Shown: positions 36,285 through 45,022 of the stretch, piece by piece
Numbering within the stretch: the first letter of the stretch is position 1
Layout of the letters: the number at the start of each line of letters is the position of its first letter
Source: Oxalobacteraceae sp. CFBP 13730
GTDB taxonomy: Bacteria > Pseudomonadota > Gammaproteobacteria > Burkholderiales > Burkholderiaceae_D
NCBI GenBank assembly: GCA_014841835.1
Contig: JACYUQ010000001.1
Coordinates: forward strand, 558,001-622,000
Length of the DNA stretch: 64,000 bases
Direction of reading: 5' to 3'
Program-made: the position numbers and the translations under genes
Notes under the pieces: generated by a model
Told to the model about the DNA's origin: nothing
Seen by the model: only the letters and a program-made list of their open reading frames with translations
Database searches by the model: none

Positions 36285-38296
36285 ACTTGCTGCGTACCCC
36301 GCTGCCACGCGACAAGGCCGACACGCTGCTGCTCCTGGCCAGTGCGGTGCTGGTGCTGGCGCCGCATGCGCTGCATCTGCCGTGGTGGGTCTCGCTCCTG
36401 TGCGCGGCCACGCTGGGCTGGCGCGCCGCCATCACGCTGCGCGGCAAACGCATGCCCAAGGCCATCGTGCTGCTGCCGATCGCGATTGCCGCCATGGTCG
36501 GCGTGCAGTTCAGCTACGACACGCTGCTTGGCAAGGACGCCGGCGTGGCAATGCTGGTGCTGCTGGTGGCCTTCAAGATGCTCGAGATGCACGCGCGGCG
36601 CGACCTGTTCGTCGTGGTGTTCCTGTGCTTCTTCCTGGTGCTCACCAACTTCTTTTACGCGCAAGGAATCGGCACGGCGGTCATGATGATCGCGTCGGTG
36701 CTGCTGCTGTTGGCCACGCAGCTGTCGTTCCAGTTCACCGGCGCGGTACCGCCACTGCGCACGCGCCTGGCAATGGCCGCGCGTATGCTGGCCTTTGCCG
36801 CGCCGATCGCGATCGCACTGTTTGTCGTGTTCCCGCGCATCCAGGGCCCGCTGTGGAGTATGCCGGGCGGCCCGGGCGCCGGCACCTCGGGCTTGTCGGA
36901 CCAGATGGCGCCGGGCCAGATGTCGAATCTGGCGCTGTCCGAAGAGCCGGCGTTTCGCGTGCGCTTCTTCGGCACACCGCCGCTGGCGCCCCAGTTGTAC
37001 TGGCGCGGCCCGGTGCTCGATGCCTTCGACGGCCTGACCTGGCGCCGTGGTGACAACATCGCGTCGGGCCGCAATCTGCGCCTGTCGGTTGGCGGGCCGG
37101 GCCTGGACTATGAAGTCACCCTCGAACCGTCGCAGTCGCGCTGGGTGTTCGCGCTCGAGATGCCGGGCGAATTGCCCGTCGTGCCGGGCCACGAACTGCG
37201 CATCTCGCCGCAGTTCGAACTGACGGCCGACGCGCCGCTGGCAAGCCGCGTGCGCTACCGCGCCAGCTCGCACGTCGAGTATGCGCTGCAGCGTGGTCCG
37301 GCCCTGGCCGACGCTAATCGCTGGCTGTTGCTGCCGTATGGCTTCAATCCGCGCGCCCTGGCTGCCGGCATGGCCTTGCGCGCGCTGAACGACCCGGCCG
37401 CGCGGGTCGACGCCGTGCTGCGCCAGTTCCGCGAGCAATCGTTCGAATACACGCTGGCCCCGCCGCTGCTCGGGCGCCATACGGTCGACGAATTCCTGTA
37501 CGGGACGCGCTCCGGCTTTTGCGAGCATTACTCGGGCGCGTTCGTGTTCCTGATGCGCGCGGCCGGCGTGCCTGCACGCGTCGTGACCGGCTACCAGGGG
37601 GGCGAGCTCAATCCCATCGACGGCTTCATGACGGTGCGCCAGTCGGATGCCCACGCCTGGGCCGAAGTCTGGATCGCAGGCCGCGGCTGGTTGCGCGTCG
37701 ATCCGACGGCGGCGGTGGCGCCGGAGCGCGTCCGGACCGGGACCAACCGGGCCACGGAACGACCCGCGCCATTCGGCATCGAAGCGCTGCGCGGCGTGAA
37801 CCCATTCGGACAGGAAGCCGGCGCCTGGCTGGCCGACATGCGCAACGCCATGGGCGCGCTGAACAACGGCTGGAATCAGTGGGTGCTGAACTACACGCCG
37901 GAACGCCAGCGCAGCGTCGTGCAGGGCTTGCAGGACAAGTTGCTGGCCTGGCCATTCGGGGTTGTGCTGGTGCTGGCCGGATTGGCCTGGTGGGGGATGA
38001 AAATTTTGCGGCGCCGTCGCGAAATCGACCCGATCGATGCTCTATACTCGGTCTTGTGCAAGCGTCTGGGCCAGGCCGGCCTGCCGCGCGCGCAAGACGA
38101 AGGGCCGAGCGCCTACGCGGCGCGCATCCTCGCCACCGATGCGGCTACCGCCACCGGCGCGCAGGCCCTGGGCCTGCCCGCCCGCGAGGCCGCCATCGCC
38201 TTCCTGCGTCGTTACAGCGCCTGGCGCTACGCCGCGCCCGCAGCCGATCCCCGGCTCCACGCCACCTTGAAACGTCTATTGTCGCAAGTCAGATGA
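36281..38296 (+). CDS. tgpA: TgpA-like membrane transglutaminase
   Basis: 671 residues from ATG 36281, overlapping the DUF58 stop by ATGA. N-terminal block of membrane helices (MPKAIVLLPIAIAAMVGV; FVVVFLCFFLVLTNFFY; MLAFAAPIAIALFVVFP), then a periplasmic transglutaminase domain with catalytic Cys in GFCEHYSGAFVFLMRAAG, His in SDAHAWAEVWI and Asp in RVDPTAAV. A last helix (PFGVVLVLAGLAWWGMKIL) and a cytoplasmic tail with DUF4129-like features follow. The Pseudomonas homologue TgpA is essential. Substrate not known. Confidence 0.93.
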   Translation: MNLLRTPLPRDKADTLLLLASAVLVLAPHALHLPWWVSLLCAATLGWRAAITLRGKRMPKAIVLLPIAIAAMVGVQFSYDTLLGKDAGVAMLVLLVAFKMLEMHARRDLFVVVFLCFFLVLTNFFYAQGIGTAVMMIASVLLLLATQLSFQFTGAVPPLRTRLAMAARMLAFAAPIAIALFVVFPRIQGPLWSMPGGPGAGTSGLSDQMAPGQMSNLALSEEPAFRVRFFGTPPLAPQLYWRGPVLDAFDGLTWRRGDNIASGRNLRLSVGGPGLDYEVTLEPSQSRWVFALEMPGELPVVPGHELRISPQFELTADAPLASRVRYRASSHVEYALQRGPALADANRWLLLPYGFNPRALAAGMALRALNDPAARVDAVLRQFREQSFEYTLAPPLLGRHTVDEFLYGTRSGFCEHYSGAFVFLMRAAGVPARVVTGYQGGELNPIDGFMTVRQSDAHAWAEVWIAGRGWLRVDPTAAVAPERVRTGTNRATERPAPFGIEALRGVNPFGQEAGAWLADMRNAMGALNNGWNQWVLNYTPERQRSVVQGLQDKLLAWPFGVVLVLAGLAWWGMKILRRRREIDPIDALYSVLCKRLGQAGLPRAQDEGPSAYAARILATDAATATGAQALGLPAREAAIAFLRRYSAWRYAAPAADPRLHATLKRLLSQVR

Positions 38297-39489
38297 AATT
38301 AATTGTTACCCTGTTCGCCGCGCTCGCCCTTGCCGCCAGCGCGCATGGCGATGCGCTCGCCGCCCCTGCTTCCGACAGCAAGGCGCGCAGCACGCAAGCC
38401 AAGACCAAGGCCGCGAAATCCAAAGCGGCAGCGAAGGTGAAATCGTCCAAGGCGCGCCACACGGCCGCCAAGGCCGCGCCAGTTGTTGCAGCCGGCGCCG
38501 CTGCTGCCAGCGTCGTCGATACCGACAACGAGCACGTCAACTTTCTCGAATGGCAACCGGTGCGCGAATTCATCGACGGGATGGTGACGCAGCACGGCTT
38601 TGAACGCACGGCGCTCGAGACGCTGTTTGGCCAGGTGCGCTTCATCGATACGGCCGTGCAGCTGGTCAAGCCGGCGCCGCCGGGCAAGCCGAAGAACTGG
38701 CAAGCCTACAGCGCCCGCTTCATCGAGCCGATCCGCATCCGGGCCGGCGTGCGCTTCTGGGAACAGAACGCCGAGGCGCTCAAGCGCGCCGAAGCGGCCT
38801 ATGGCGTGCCGGCCGAGATCATCGTCGGCATCATCGGCATCGAGACCATCTATGGCCGCGACACTGGCCGCTTCCGTGTGCTCGACGCGCTGACCACGCT
38901 GGCGTTCGCCTACCCGGAGTCACCGAAGCAGGCCGCGCGCCAGGCGTTCTTCCGCGACGAACTGTCCAGCACGCTGATACTGGCGCGCGAGCGCGGCTAC
39001 GATCCGTTCTCGTTGCTCGGCTCGTTTGCCGGCGCCGTCGGCATGCCGCAGTTCATGCCAAGCAATATCCTCAAGTATGGCGTGGACTTCGACAACGACG
39101 GCCGGGTCGATCTGCGCGGTTCCAGCGTGGATGCGATTGGCAGCGTGGCGAACTTCCTGGTCCAGCATGGCTGGAACGCCGAACATCGCGGACCGGTGGC
39201 GTATGCCGCCGATGTGTCGCCAACGCGCGCCTGGGAGCCGCTGCTCGAACTCGGCCTGGAAGCGACGCTGCGCCCGGAAGCGCTGCGCGCGGCCGGCGTC
39301 GTAACCGGCACGGCGCTGCCGGCGGAGACCCGGTACGGCCTGATCGACCTGCAGAACGGCGCCGAGCCGACCGAATACTGGGTCGGGAACGACAATTTCT
39401 ACGCGATCACCAAATACAACCGCAGTTATTTCTATGCGATGTCTGTCGTGGATCTGGGTCGCGCCGTGCGCGCTGCCCGGCCGGAGTGA
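38293..39489 (+). CDS. mltB: Lytic murein transglycosylase B
   Basis: 398 residues from ATG 38293, overlapping the transglutaminase stop by ATGA. Signal peptide MKLIVTLFAALALAASAHG has no lipobox cysteine, so this is a soluble periplasmic form. A Lys/Ala-rich linker (about 30-70) precedes the catalytic domain: EIIVGIIGIETIYGRDTG holds the catalytic Glu, and GSFAGAVGMPQFMPSN and DFDNDGRVDLRGSSVDAIGS are MltB signatures. Cleaves peptidoglycan with 1,6-anhydro product formation. Its place in the MoxR-transglutaminase operon suggests envelope maintenance for the whole unit. Confidence 0.93.
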   Translation: MKLIVTLFAALALAASAHGDALAAPASDSKARSTQAKTKAAKSKAAAKVKSSKARHTAAKAAPVVAAGAAAASVVDTDNEHVNFLEWQPVREFIDGMVTQHGFERTALETLFGQVRFIDTAVQLVKPAPPGKPKNWQAYSARFIEPIRIRAGVRFWEQNAEALKRAEAAYGVPAEIIVGIIGIETIYGRDTGRFRVLDALTTLAFAYPESPKQAARQAFFRDELSSTLILARERGYDPFSLLGSFAGAVGMPQFMPSNILKYGVDFDNDGRVDLRGSSVDAIGSVANFLVQHGWNAEHRGPVAYAADVSPTRAWEPLLELGLEATLRPEALRAAGVVTGTALPAETRYGLIDLQNGAEPTEYWVGNDNFYAITKYNRSYFYAMSVVDLGRAVRAARPE

Positions 39490-39577
39490 AGCAAGACACA
39501 CTCCATTTCCGAATGGGAAAATTTGTAATCCTTTGTAACAAGTTTCCTGCCAACTTTCATTATTGCTGATCAGCACC

Positions 39578-39608
39578 CGCTCGCATACCCCCCAGGGGTA
39601 TGCGAGCG
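39578..39608 (+). terminator. Strong hairpin after mltB
   Basis: A perfect 14-bp stem CGCTCGCATACCCC/GGGGTATGCGAGCG with a 3-nt loop starts 88 nt after the mltB stop. Few T follow. It insulates the MoxR operon from the promoter that begins 5 nt downstream. Confidence 0.6.
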
Positions 39609-39612
39609 CATC

Positions 39613-39644
39613 TTGACATTATTCGTACTAAATATATTACGAAT
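39613..39644 (+). promoter_or_regulatory. Sigma-70-type promoter with overlapping dyad, upstream of the small HTH gene
   Basis: TTGACA at 39613-39618 is a perfect -35; TATTAC at 39635-39640, 16 nt away, can be the -10. The inverted repeat ATTCGTA-N10-TACGAAT (39621-39627 with 39638-39644) covers the spacer and -10, a typical repressor position. The following 310 nt to the gene are AT-rich, with no other gene, so the transcript has a long leader or a second promoter exists. Confidence 0.55.
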
Positions 39645-39957
39645 GTGGTCATACTCCCCATTTTCTTTCCATTTAGTCAGCAATTTCCATACTGTGCGGC
39701 ATCAAACGCTGGATGCCCGTACACTAATGATTAATCAAAAAACAATAGTTCTTTCACGTGACTATATGAGAGAATTGCATTGAGGCTATTGTTGCAAGTA
39801 GACAACGATAACCGAATCGAAAGAAACGATTCCGGCTTGCTCATGAGTATCGGTATCGAAATAGTTGTACAATTGAATAGAAATTTACGAAAGTAAAAAC
39901 CGGACTCGACGTTGTAGATGTTGATGACTCCGCACTAACCCCTAAGGAATATGAATC

Positions 39958-40296
39958 ATGACTAACCAAGTCGGCATTGATATGAACAGCGATTCGGAAG
40001 GCGACGAGCTGCTTCAGTACAACCCGAACCGCCTGCTCGATACGCTGATCGAAAACCTGCGTCTGAAAAACGACGCAGCGCTGTCGCGCGCGCTGGAAGT
40101 GGCGCCGCCGGTGATCTCGAAAATCCGTCACCACCGCCTGCCGGTCGGCGCATCGCTGCTGATCCGCATGCACGAAGTGAGCGACCTGTCGATCCGCGAC
40201 CTGCGCTACCTGATGGGCGATCGCCGTGCGAAGTTCCGCATCAGCGACAAGCAGTTCAAGCCAAAAGAAGGCGCCGTCCCGGCAATGAAGGACTGA
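39958..40296 (+). CDS. Small helix-turn-helix protein, unknown role
   Basis: 112 residues; AAGGA precedes ATG 39958 by 9 nt (a competing out-of-frame ATG is at 39951). The middle LRLKNDAALSRALEVAPPVISKIRHHRLPVGASLLIRMHEV reads as a Cro/phage-repressor-like helix-turn-helix: AALSRALEV then PPVISKIRHH as recognition helix. The acidic N-terminus and the Lys-rich C-terminus flank it. It probably binds DNA and could act on its own promoter dyad. Codon use is strongly biased, as for well-expressed genes. A structured RNA with a strong terminator follows on the same strand. Confidence 0.8.
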   Translation: MTNQVGIDMNSDSEGDELLQYNPNRLLDTLIENLRLKNDAALSRALEVAPPVISKIRHHRLPVGASLLIRMHEVSDLSIRDLRYLMGDRRAKFRISDKQFKPKEGAVPAMKD

Positions 40297-40350
40297 GCAG
40301 CGTCGGGCGCTTGAGGGCGCCTGCGTTTCTCGCCGGGCCAGGATTGAACG

Positions 40351-40520
40351 GGCCGTCCCCATGTGGCACGGCCTGCACCCGTAGTGCATACGCCCGCGCG
40401 GGCGTATGAGCCGCCGCATTGGCGGACGACCGAAGGAAGTTGGCGCAATGCCGATGGAAAGGTCTAGGCAGTCCAAGGACTGATTTGACAAGGCCGCCTG
40501 TGAACCAGGCGGCCTTTTTT
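40351..40520 (+). ncRNA. Structured RNA downstream of the small HTH gene, unassigned
   Basis: Between the HTH stop and the cysM end lies a chain of hairpins: GGCCGT/ACGGCC (40351-40356 with 40368-40373), CATACGCCCG/CGGGCGTATG (40387-40396 with 40399-40408), CCGCC/GGCGG (40411-40415 with 40421-40425), CAGTCC/GGACTG (40469-40474 with 40477-40482), and a terminator at 40492-40520. Unpaired conserved-looking stretches (CCGAAGGAAGTTGGCGCAAT, GATGGAAAGGTC) lie between. No reading frame fits. It is either an independent small RNA or a 3'-UTR-derived RNA of the HTH transcript. I could not match it to 6S, SRP, RNase P, tmRNA or a known riboswitch. Confidence 0.6.
40492..40520 (+). terminator. Canonical rho-independent terminator
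   Basis: Stem GGCCGCCTG/CAGGCGGCC (9 bp, 5-nt loop), followed on the plus strand by TTTTTT (40515-40520). It ends the HTH-RNA transcript. It has no T-run for the opposite strand, so it does not fully serve cysM. Confidence 0.9.
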
Positions 40521-40563
40521 ATGGCGCCGTCAACCTTGTATCAGCATTGACCGCGCCCTTGCT

Positions 40564-41466
40564 TCAGGCAGGAAAGACACCCGTGGACAAGTAGCGATCG
40601 CCCCGGTCGCAGACGATGAACACGATGGTCGCATTCTCGACGGTCTGCGCGATGCGCAGCGCCACTTCACAGGCGCCGGCGGCCGAGATGCCGCAGAAGA
40701 TGCCTTCTTCGGCCGCCATGCGGCGCGCCATCTGCTCGGCCGCGGCCTGGCTCACGCTCTCGACCTGGTCGACGCGCGCCTTGTCGTAGATCTTGGGCAG
40801 GTAGGCTTCGGGCCACTTGCGAATACCCGGGATCGACGAGCCTTCTTCGGGCTGCGCGCCGATGATGCGCACTGCCTCGTTCTGCTCCTTCAGATAGCGC
40901 GACACGCCCATGATGGTGCCGGTGGTGCCCATGGCGCTGACGAAGTGCGTGACGCGCCCTTCGGTGTCGCGCCAGATTTCCGGGCCGGTGCTCTCGTAAT
41001 GCGCGCGTGGATTGTCGTCATTGGCGAACTGGTCGAGGATGATGCCCTGGCCGTCCTTCTGCATCTGCTCGGCCATGTCGCGCGCGTATTCCATGCCGCC
41101 CGTCTTTGGCGTAAGGATGATCTGCGCACCGTAGGCAGCCATGCTCTGGCGGCGTTCGATCGACAGGTTGTCCGGCATTAACAGGATCATCTTGTAGCCG
41201 AGGATCGCCGCAGCCATCGCCAGCGCGATGCCGGTGTTGCCGCTGGTCGCTTCGATCAGCGTATCGCCCGGCTTGATCTGGCCACGCAGTTCGGCGCCGC
41301 GCAGCATCGACATCGCAGCCCGGTCTTTCACCGAACCGGCCGGGTTATTGCCTTCGAGCTTGCCCAGAATGATGTTGTTGCGGGCCGCGCACTCCGCACC
41401 CGGAAGGCGCTGCAGCTGCACGAGCGGCGTGTTGCCGATCGTCGATTCGATGGTCTTGTATGCCAT
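40564..41466 (-). CDS. cysM: Cysteine synthase B (O-acetylserine sulfhydrylase)
   Basis: 300 residues from ATG 41464-41466. PLP enzyme making cysteine from O-acetylserine and sulfide (or thiosulfate). The PLP lysine lies in NNPAGSVKDRAAMSML, the phosphate-binding loop is EATSGNTGIALA, and GTTGTIMGVSRYL follows. The extended KLEGNNPAGS and the IGAQPEEGSSIPGIRKWPE segment are CysM-type, not CysK-type. Monocistronic. Confidence 0.93.
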   Translation of the reverse strand: MAYKTIESTIGNTPLVQLQRLPGAECAARNNIILGKLEGNNPAGSVKDRAAMSMLRGAELRGQIKPGDTLIEATSGNTGIALAMAAAILGYKMILLMPDNLSIERRQSMAAYGAQIILTPKTGGMEYARDMAEQMQKDGQGIILDQFANDDNPRAHYESTGPEIWRDTEGRVTHFVSAMGTTGTIMGVSRYLKEQNEAVRIIGAQPEEGSSIPGIRKWPEAYLPKIYDKARVDQVESVSQAAAEQMARRMAAEEGIFCGISAAGACEVALRIAQTVENATIVFIVCDRGDRYLSTGVFPA

Positions 41467-41573
41467 TGCGTTCTCTATTCCTTGCGATACCAAAACACCA
41501 TTTTAATCCGAGACGCACGCGGGCGTCGGCGGAGCAGCCGGTCGCGACTGCGAACGGCTGCAGAGAGCGGTGT

Positions 41574-42047
41574 TCAGCGCGTACCCTGGCGCGTCAGCTG
41601 TCCCGGCACGGGATTCGGACTCATGAAGTAACCGCAGATGCGGTTGACATCGATGACGGGTTCTTTGGCATCGGAAGCGAAGTTGGTGACGCGGCTTCGG
41701 CGCACCGCCAGCTTTCTTTTCGCCTGCTCGCACTCGTACGAGTTCGGGTCACCCTGCGGCGGCGCAATGGAGCCGACCGGCTCGGCCGCAGCTGGCTGCA
41801 TGCCCCCACGCGCGTCTTCTGCACGCCAGTCCTGCACCGGTGCAGGCCGCGTTGCCTGCGCCGCACGCGTAACGACTGGCGCAAGTGCCTCCATCGTCGT
41901 GCGCTGCGCGCTGCGGGCGCAGCCCGAGTCGGAATAGGTCTTGGCCCCGGTCTTCGGATCCACGCATTTGTAGACCTGCGCCGCAGTCGGCAACGCGAAT
42001 GCGTACCCGCCCACCGCAATGATGCACATGACGATGGACGATTTCAC
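41574..42047 (-). CDS. Exported DUF4124-like protein
   Basis: 157 residues from GTG 42045-42047. Signal peptide MKSSIVMCIIAVGGYAFALPTAAQ is followed at once by the DUF4124 pattern VYKCVDPKTGAKTYSDSGC, a small envelope-associated domain common in Proteobacteria without known function. The second half is charged, with a Cys pair (SYECEQAKRKL, NRICGYFM). It begins 16 nt after the M28 peptidase stop and is probably co-transcribed with it. Confidence 0.78.
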   Translation of the reverse strand: MKSSIVMCIIAVGGYAFALPTAAQVYKCVDPKTGAKTYSDSGCARSAQRTTMEALAPVVTRAAQATRPAPVQDWRAEDARGGMQPAAAEPVGSIAPPQGDPNSYECEQAKRKLAVRRSRVTNFASDAKEPVIDVNRICGYFMSPNPVPGQLTRQGTR

Positions 42048-42062
42048 GATAGCGATACCGGC

Positions 42063-43466
42063 TCAGCGCAGCGGCAGTGGATACGTCGCAACGCTGACGT
42101 TACCGTCCTTGTCGACCGCCTGCACGCCAAAGAAGACATTGTCCTTCGACAGGTCGAGCGTGGCTTCCGTCACGTTGCCAACCCACTTGGAACCCTGCCA
42201 GTTGGCGCTGGTGGTATCCCGCCAGACGATGCGGTAGCCGGCCAGATCGGGCTCGCTGTTCGCTTTCCAGACCAGTGTCGAATCGTTGGTCAGACCGGCG
42301 GTGCGCAGCTTGACCTCTTGCGGTGCGGCAGGCGCCATTGCGAGCGAGGCCATCGCGGCGCCGTTCACGCGCGTGACCTTGGCGATGTAGTCGAAGTCCA
42401 CGTGGTCGATCGTGTCGCCATACACTTTGCCGTTCTCGGTGCGCAGGTCCTGGTGCTGGTGCGCGAAATCTTCGGCCGGTTCGGTAAAGCGCAGCGCAGC
42501 GTAGCCCTGCTCGAGGAACGGCATGTGGTCGCCCCCGCGCAGGTAGCGATCATGCCGCTGGATCACGCTGACCTTGAAGCCTTTCACGTAGCGCTCGCCC
42601 TGCTCTTTCGTGTGGCGCGCAAGCTGGCGCGAGAGTGAATCGTTCTCGCCACCCGTGGCCACCAGCTGGCGCACGGTCTCGCTCATTTCCTTGGTCGCCG
42701 GGATACTCTGGGCGAACAGGCGCACCTGCTTGTTGTCGACCTTGCCGTCGTCGCCCTTGGAGCTGCCGATGATGTCGTTGGTGAACATGCCGGCCACGTT
42801 CCAGTTCTTTTCCCGCGCGCCGACGGCCCAGTGGCGCGCGCCGATCAAGCCCTGCTCTTCGGCGGCCACGGCCATGAAGACCAGCGTCGCGTCGAACTTG
42901 TACTTGGCCATCACGCATGCCAGTTCCATGATCGCGGCGGTGCCCGATGCATCGTCGTTCGCGCCTGGCGCGTCCGAGGTGGCGTCCATCACGTCCGAGG
43001 CGCGCGAATCATAGTGACCGCTGACCACGTACATGCGCTCTTTGGAAGCCGCCTGCGTGCCGGGCAGCGTCGCGACGACGTTGACGATCTCGGTGGGCTT
43101 GGTGATGCGCGCCGAGACGGGCGCCACGTGGCTGTCGTACGTCACCTGCAATGGCGTGCCGGCGCCGCAGCGCTCGAGCTCGGCCTTGATCCAGCGGCGG
43201 GCGGCGCCGATGCCGCGCGTTGGCGACTCGGTCTCGGACATCGTGTGGCGCGTGCCGAAGCTGACCAGCTTGCGGATATGGCCTTCGATGCGCTGTTGCG
43301 AGACTTCACCGAGAATCTTGCTGATCTGGGCTTGCTGGGCGGTGATGTCAGGTTGTTTCGGTGTGGCGGGTGTGGCGGCAGTAGTCACTGGCGCAGCAGC
43401 AGATGCGACGCCTGCAGCAGCCAGCAGGGCTGCCAACAGGACGGTTGAAACACGGGCGTGAGGCAT
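42063..43466 (-). CDS. Secreted M28-family zinc aminopeptidase with C-terminal Fn3-like domain
   Basis: 467 residues, signal peptide STVLLAALLAAAGVASAA. Dinuclear zinc site residues are visible in order: His in VVSGHYDSR, bridging Asp in GANDDASGT, catalytic and ligand Glu in VAAEEQGLIGARH, Asp in FTNDIIGSS and His in RGGDHMPFLE. These define M28 exopeptidases that remove N-terminal residues from peptides outside the cell. The last about 90 residues (KLRTAGLTNDSTLVWKANSE ... VQAVDKDGNVS) form a fibronectin-III-like domain. The DUF4124 gene follows closely. Confidence 0.92.
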   Translation of the reverse strand: MPHARVSTVLLAALLAAAGVASAAAPVTTAATPATPKQPDITAQQAQISKILGEVSQQRIEGHIRKLVSFGTRHTMSETESPTRGIGAARRWIKAELERCGAGTPLQVTYDSHVAPVSARITKPTEIVNVVATLPGTQAASKERMYVVSGHYDSRASDVMDATSDAPGANDDASGTAAIMELACVMAKYKFDATLVFMAVAAEEQGLIGARHWAVGAREKNWNVAGMFTNDIIGSSKGDDGKVDNKQVRLFAQSIPATKEMSETVRQLVATGGENDSLSRQLARHTKEQGERYVKGFKVSVIQRHDRYLRGGDHMPFLEQGYAALRFTEPAEDFAHQHQDLRTENGKVYGDTIDHVDFDYIAKVTRVNGAAMASLAMAPAAPQEVKLRTAGLTNDSTLVWKANSEPDLAGYRIVWRDTTSANWQGSKWVGNVTEATLDLSKDNVFFGVQAVDKDGNVSVATYPLPLR

Positions 43467-43555
43467 GATGACCTTTCTGATATTGATGTTCTAGCACGAT
43501 CTTGAAGAGCTGGAACATCTTGCCACGCGCCCGTGACGCTGTCAGTCAATACATG

Positions 43556-43903
43556 TCATGTTGCGGTTTTGGCGTCGGCCGGTTTGGCGGCCGACTTGTC
43601 GCCTTTGGCCGCAGCCGGCTTGGCGGCTGCGCCTTCCTTGGCCTTGCCGTTGACCACCAGCCCGGACTGACTCAGTTTGGCTGCCTTTTTATCGCCCATG
43701 CCCTTGACGCGCGTTTGCAGATCGGCCCAGTCCTTGAACTCGCCCTTGGCGCGCTCGTCGAGGATGGCCTTGGACATGCTCGGCCCTACGCCCTTGACGC
43801 CATCGAGCGCGGCAACGTCGGCCTTGTTCACGTCGACCTGGGCAAACGCGATACCGCTCGAGACGGCCAGCGCGGCGAAGACAAGCATCAGTTTCTTGAT
43901 CAT
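43556..43903 (-). CDS. ComEA-like helix-hairpin-helix DNA-binding protein
   Basis: 115 residues. Signal peptide MIKKLMLVFAALAVSSGIAFA, then tandem helix-hairpin-helix: VNKADVAALDGVKGVGPSMS and VKGMGDKKAAKLSQSG, the DNA-backbone-binding loops being GVKGVG and GMGDKK. The tail is Ala/Lys-rich (AAAKPAAAKGDKSAAKPA), likely disordered. Exported ComEA-like proteins bind incoming DNA in the periplasm in natural transformation; other competence genes are not in the window. Confidence 0.88.
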   Translation of the reverse strand: MIKKLMLVFAALAVSSGIAFAQVDVNKADVAALDGVKGVGPSMSKAILDERAKGEFKDWADLQTRVKGMGDKKAAKLSQSGLVVNGKAKEGAAAKPAAAKGDKSAAKPADAKTAT

Positions 43904-44015
43904 CGAAATTTCTCCGTTGGTTGAAGACGCTGGACGGCGACGCCGCCCATCGGTCTTTCAACGGATCACCCGGCGCGTCGTTGACGGGCCAGGCTTGAGG
44001 CAGGTCAAGCGCTAC

Positions 44016-45002
44016 TCAACCCGGGAACAGCTCGTCGCGGGTCACGGTGGCCGTGCCCAGCTTGCCAACAACGATGCCGCCGGCGCGGTTGGCCGTCACC
44101 AGCGCTTCGCCCAGTGGCGCGCCGGTGCCCAGCATCGTGGCCAGGGTCGCGATCACCGTGTCACCGGCGCCCGACACATCGAACACTTCACGCGCATCGG
44201 CGTGCACGTGCAGCACTTCATCGGCCGTGAACAGGCTCATGCCTTCTTCGGAGCGCGTCAGCAGCAGCGCATCCAGGCCGAGCTCGACGCGCAGCGCCTG
44301 CGCTTTTTCGAGCAATTGCGTCTCGCTCTTCCAGCCGCCGACGACGCGCTGCAGTTCGGCGCGGTTGGGCGTCAGGATGCTGGCGCCCTTGTACGGCGTG
44401 AAATCGTCGCCTTTCGGGTCGACCAGCACGATCTTGCCGGCGGCGCGCGCCAGCGCAATCATCTCGGCGACATTGACCAGCGCACCCTTGTTGTAATCGG
44501 ACAGGATGATCACGTCGTACTCGGGCAGCAGCGCCTTGAACTGGCTGAGCTTATCGCGCAGCACGGTCTCGGTGGGCGCATCTTCGAAGTCAATGCGCAC
44601 CATCTGCTGCTGGCGACCAATGACGCGCAGCTTGATGATGGTCGAGATCGCTTCGTCGCGCTTGAGGTAGCTGTGAATGCCCGCACCTTGCAGCAGGCGC
44701 TCGACTTCATCGCCCGCCTCATCGGCGCCTGCAACGCCCAGCAGGCCCGTGTAGGCGCCCAGCGCAGCGGCATTGCGCGCCACGTTGGCGGCGCCGCCCA
44801 GGCGCTCTTCGCGCCGCTCGATGCGCACGACGGGCACCGGCGCCTCTGGCGAGATGCGCGAGACCTCGCCAAACCAGTAGCGGTCGAGCATCACATCGCC
44901 CACCACCAGCAGGCGCACGGCGGACAGTTCGGGGGCCGCTTGCTGGCGGTAGTCGTCGGCCACCAGCAGGCGGCTCGGGGTCATGGGCATGGTGCTTTTC
45001 AT
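44016..45002 (-). CDS. rfaE1: D-glycero-beta-D-manno-heptose-7-phosphate kinase
   Basis: 328 residues from ATG 45000-45002; the reading frame extends upstream into lapB but has no good start. PfkB/ribokinase fold: LLVVGDVMLDRYWFGEV, GGAANVARNAAALGA, DPKGDDFTPY and the anion-hole motif DVSGAGDTVIATLA with the catalytic Asp. It phosphorylates heptose-7-phosphate at C1 on the way to ADP-heptose for the LPS core. The nucleotidyltransferase domain fused in E. coli HldE is absent, so it must be encoded elsewhere. It follows lapAB by 20 nt. Confidence 0.94.
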   Translation of the reverse strand: MKSTMPMTPSRLLVADDYRQQAAPELSAVRLLVVGDVMLDRYWFGEVSRISPEAPVPVVRIERREERLGGAANVARNAAALGAYTGLLGVAGADEAGDEVERLLQGAGIHSYLKRDEAISTIIKLRVIGRQQQMVRIDFEDAPTETVLRDKLSQFKALLPEYDVIILSDYNKGALVNVAEMIALARAAGKIVLVDPKGDDFTPYKGASILTPNRAELQRVVGGWKSETQLLEKAQALRVELGLDALLLTRSEEGMSLFTADEVLHVHADAREVFDVSGAGDTVIATLATMLGTGAPLGEALVTANRAGGIVVGKLGTATVTRDELFPG

Positions 45003-45022
45003 TGAGATCGTTCGACGAACCG

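Noticed and set aside
40351..40520. 6S RNA, SRP RNA, RNase P RNA or tmRNA
   Set aside because: None of their diagnostic sequences (for example the SRP GGAAGCAG tetraloop region, RNase P GAGGAAAGTCC, or a tmRNA tag frame) is seen, so left as unassigned.
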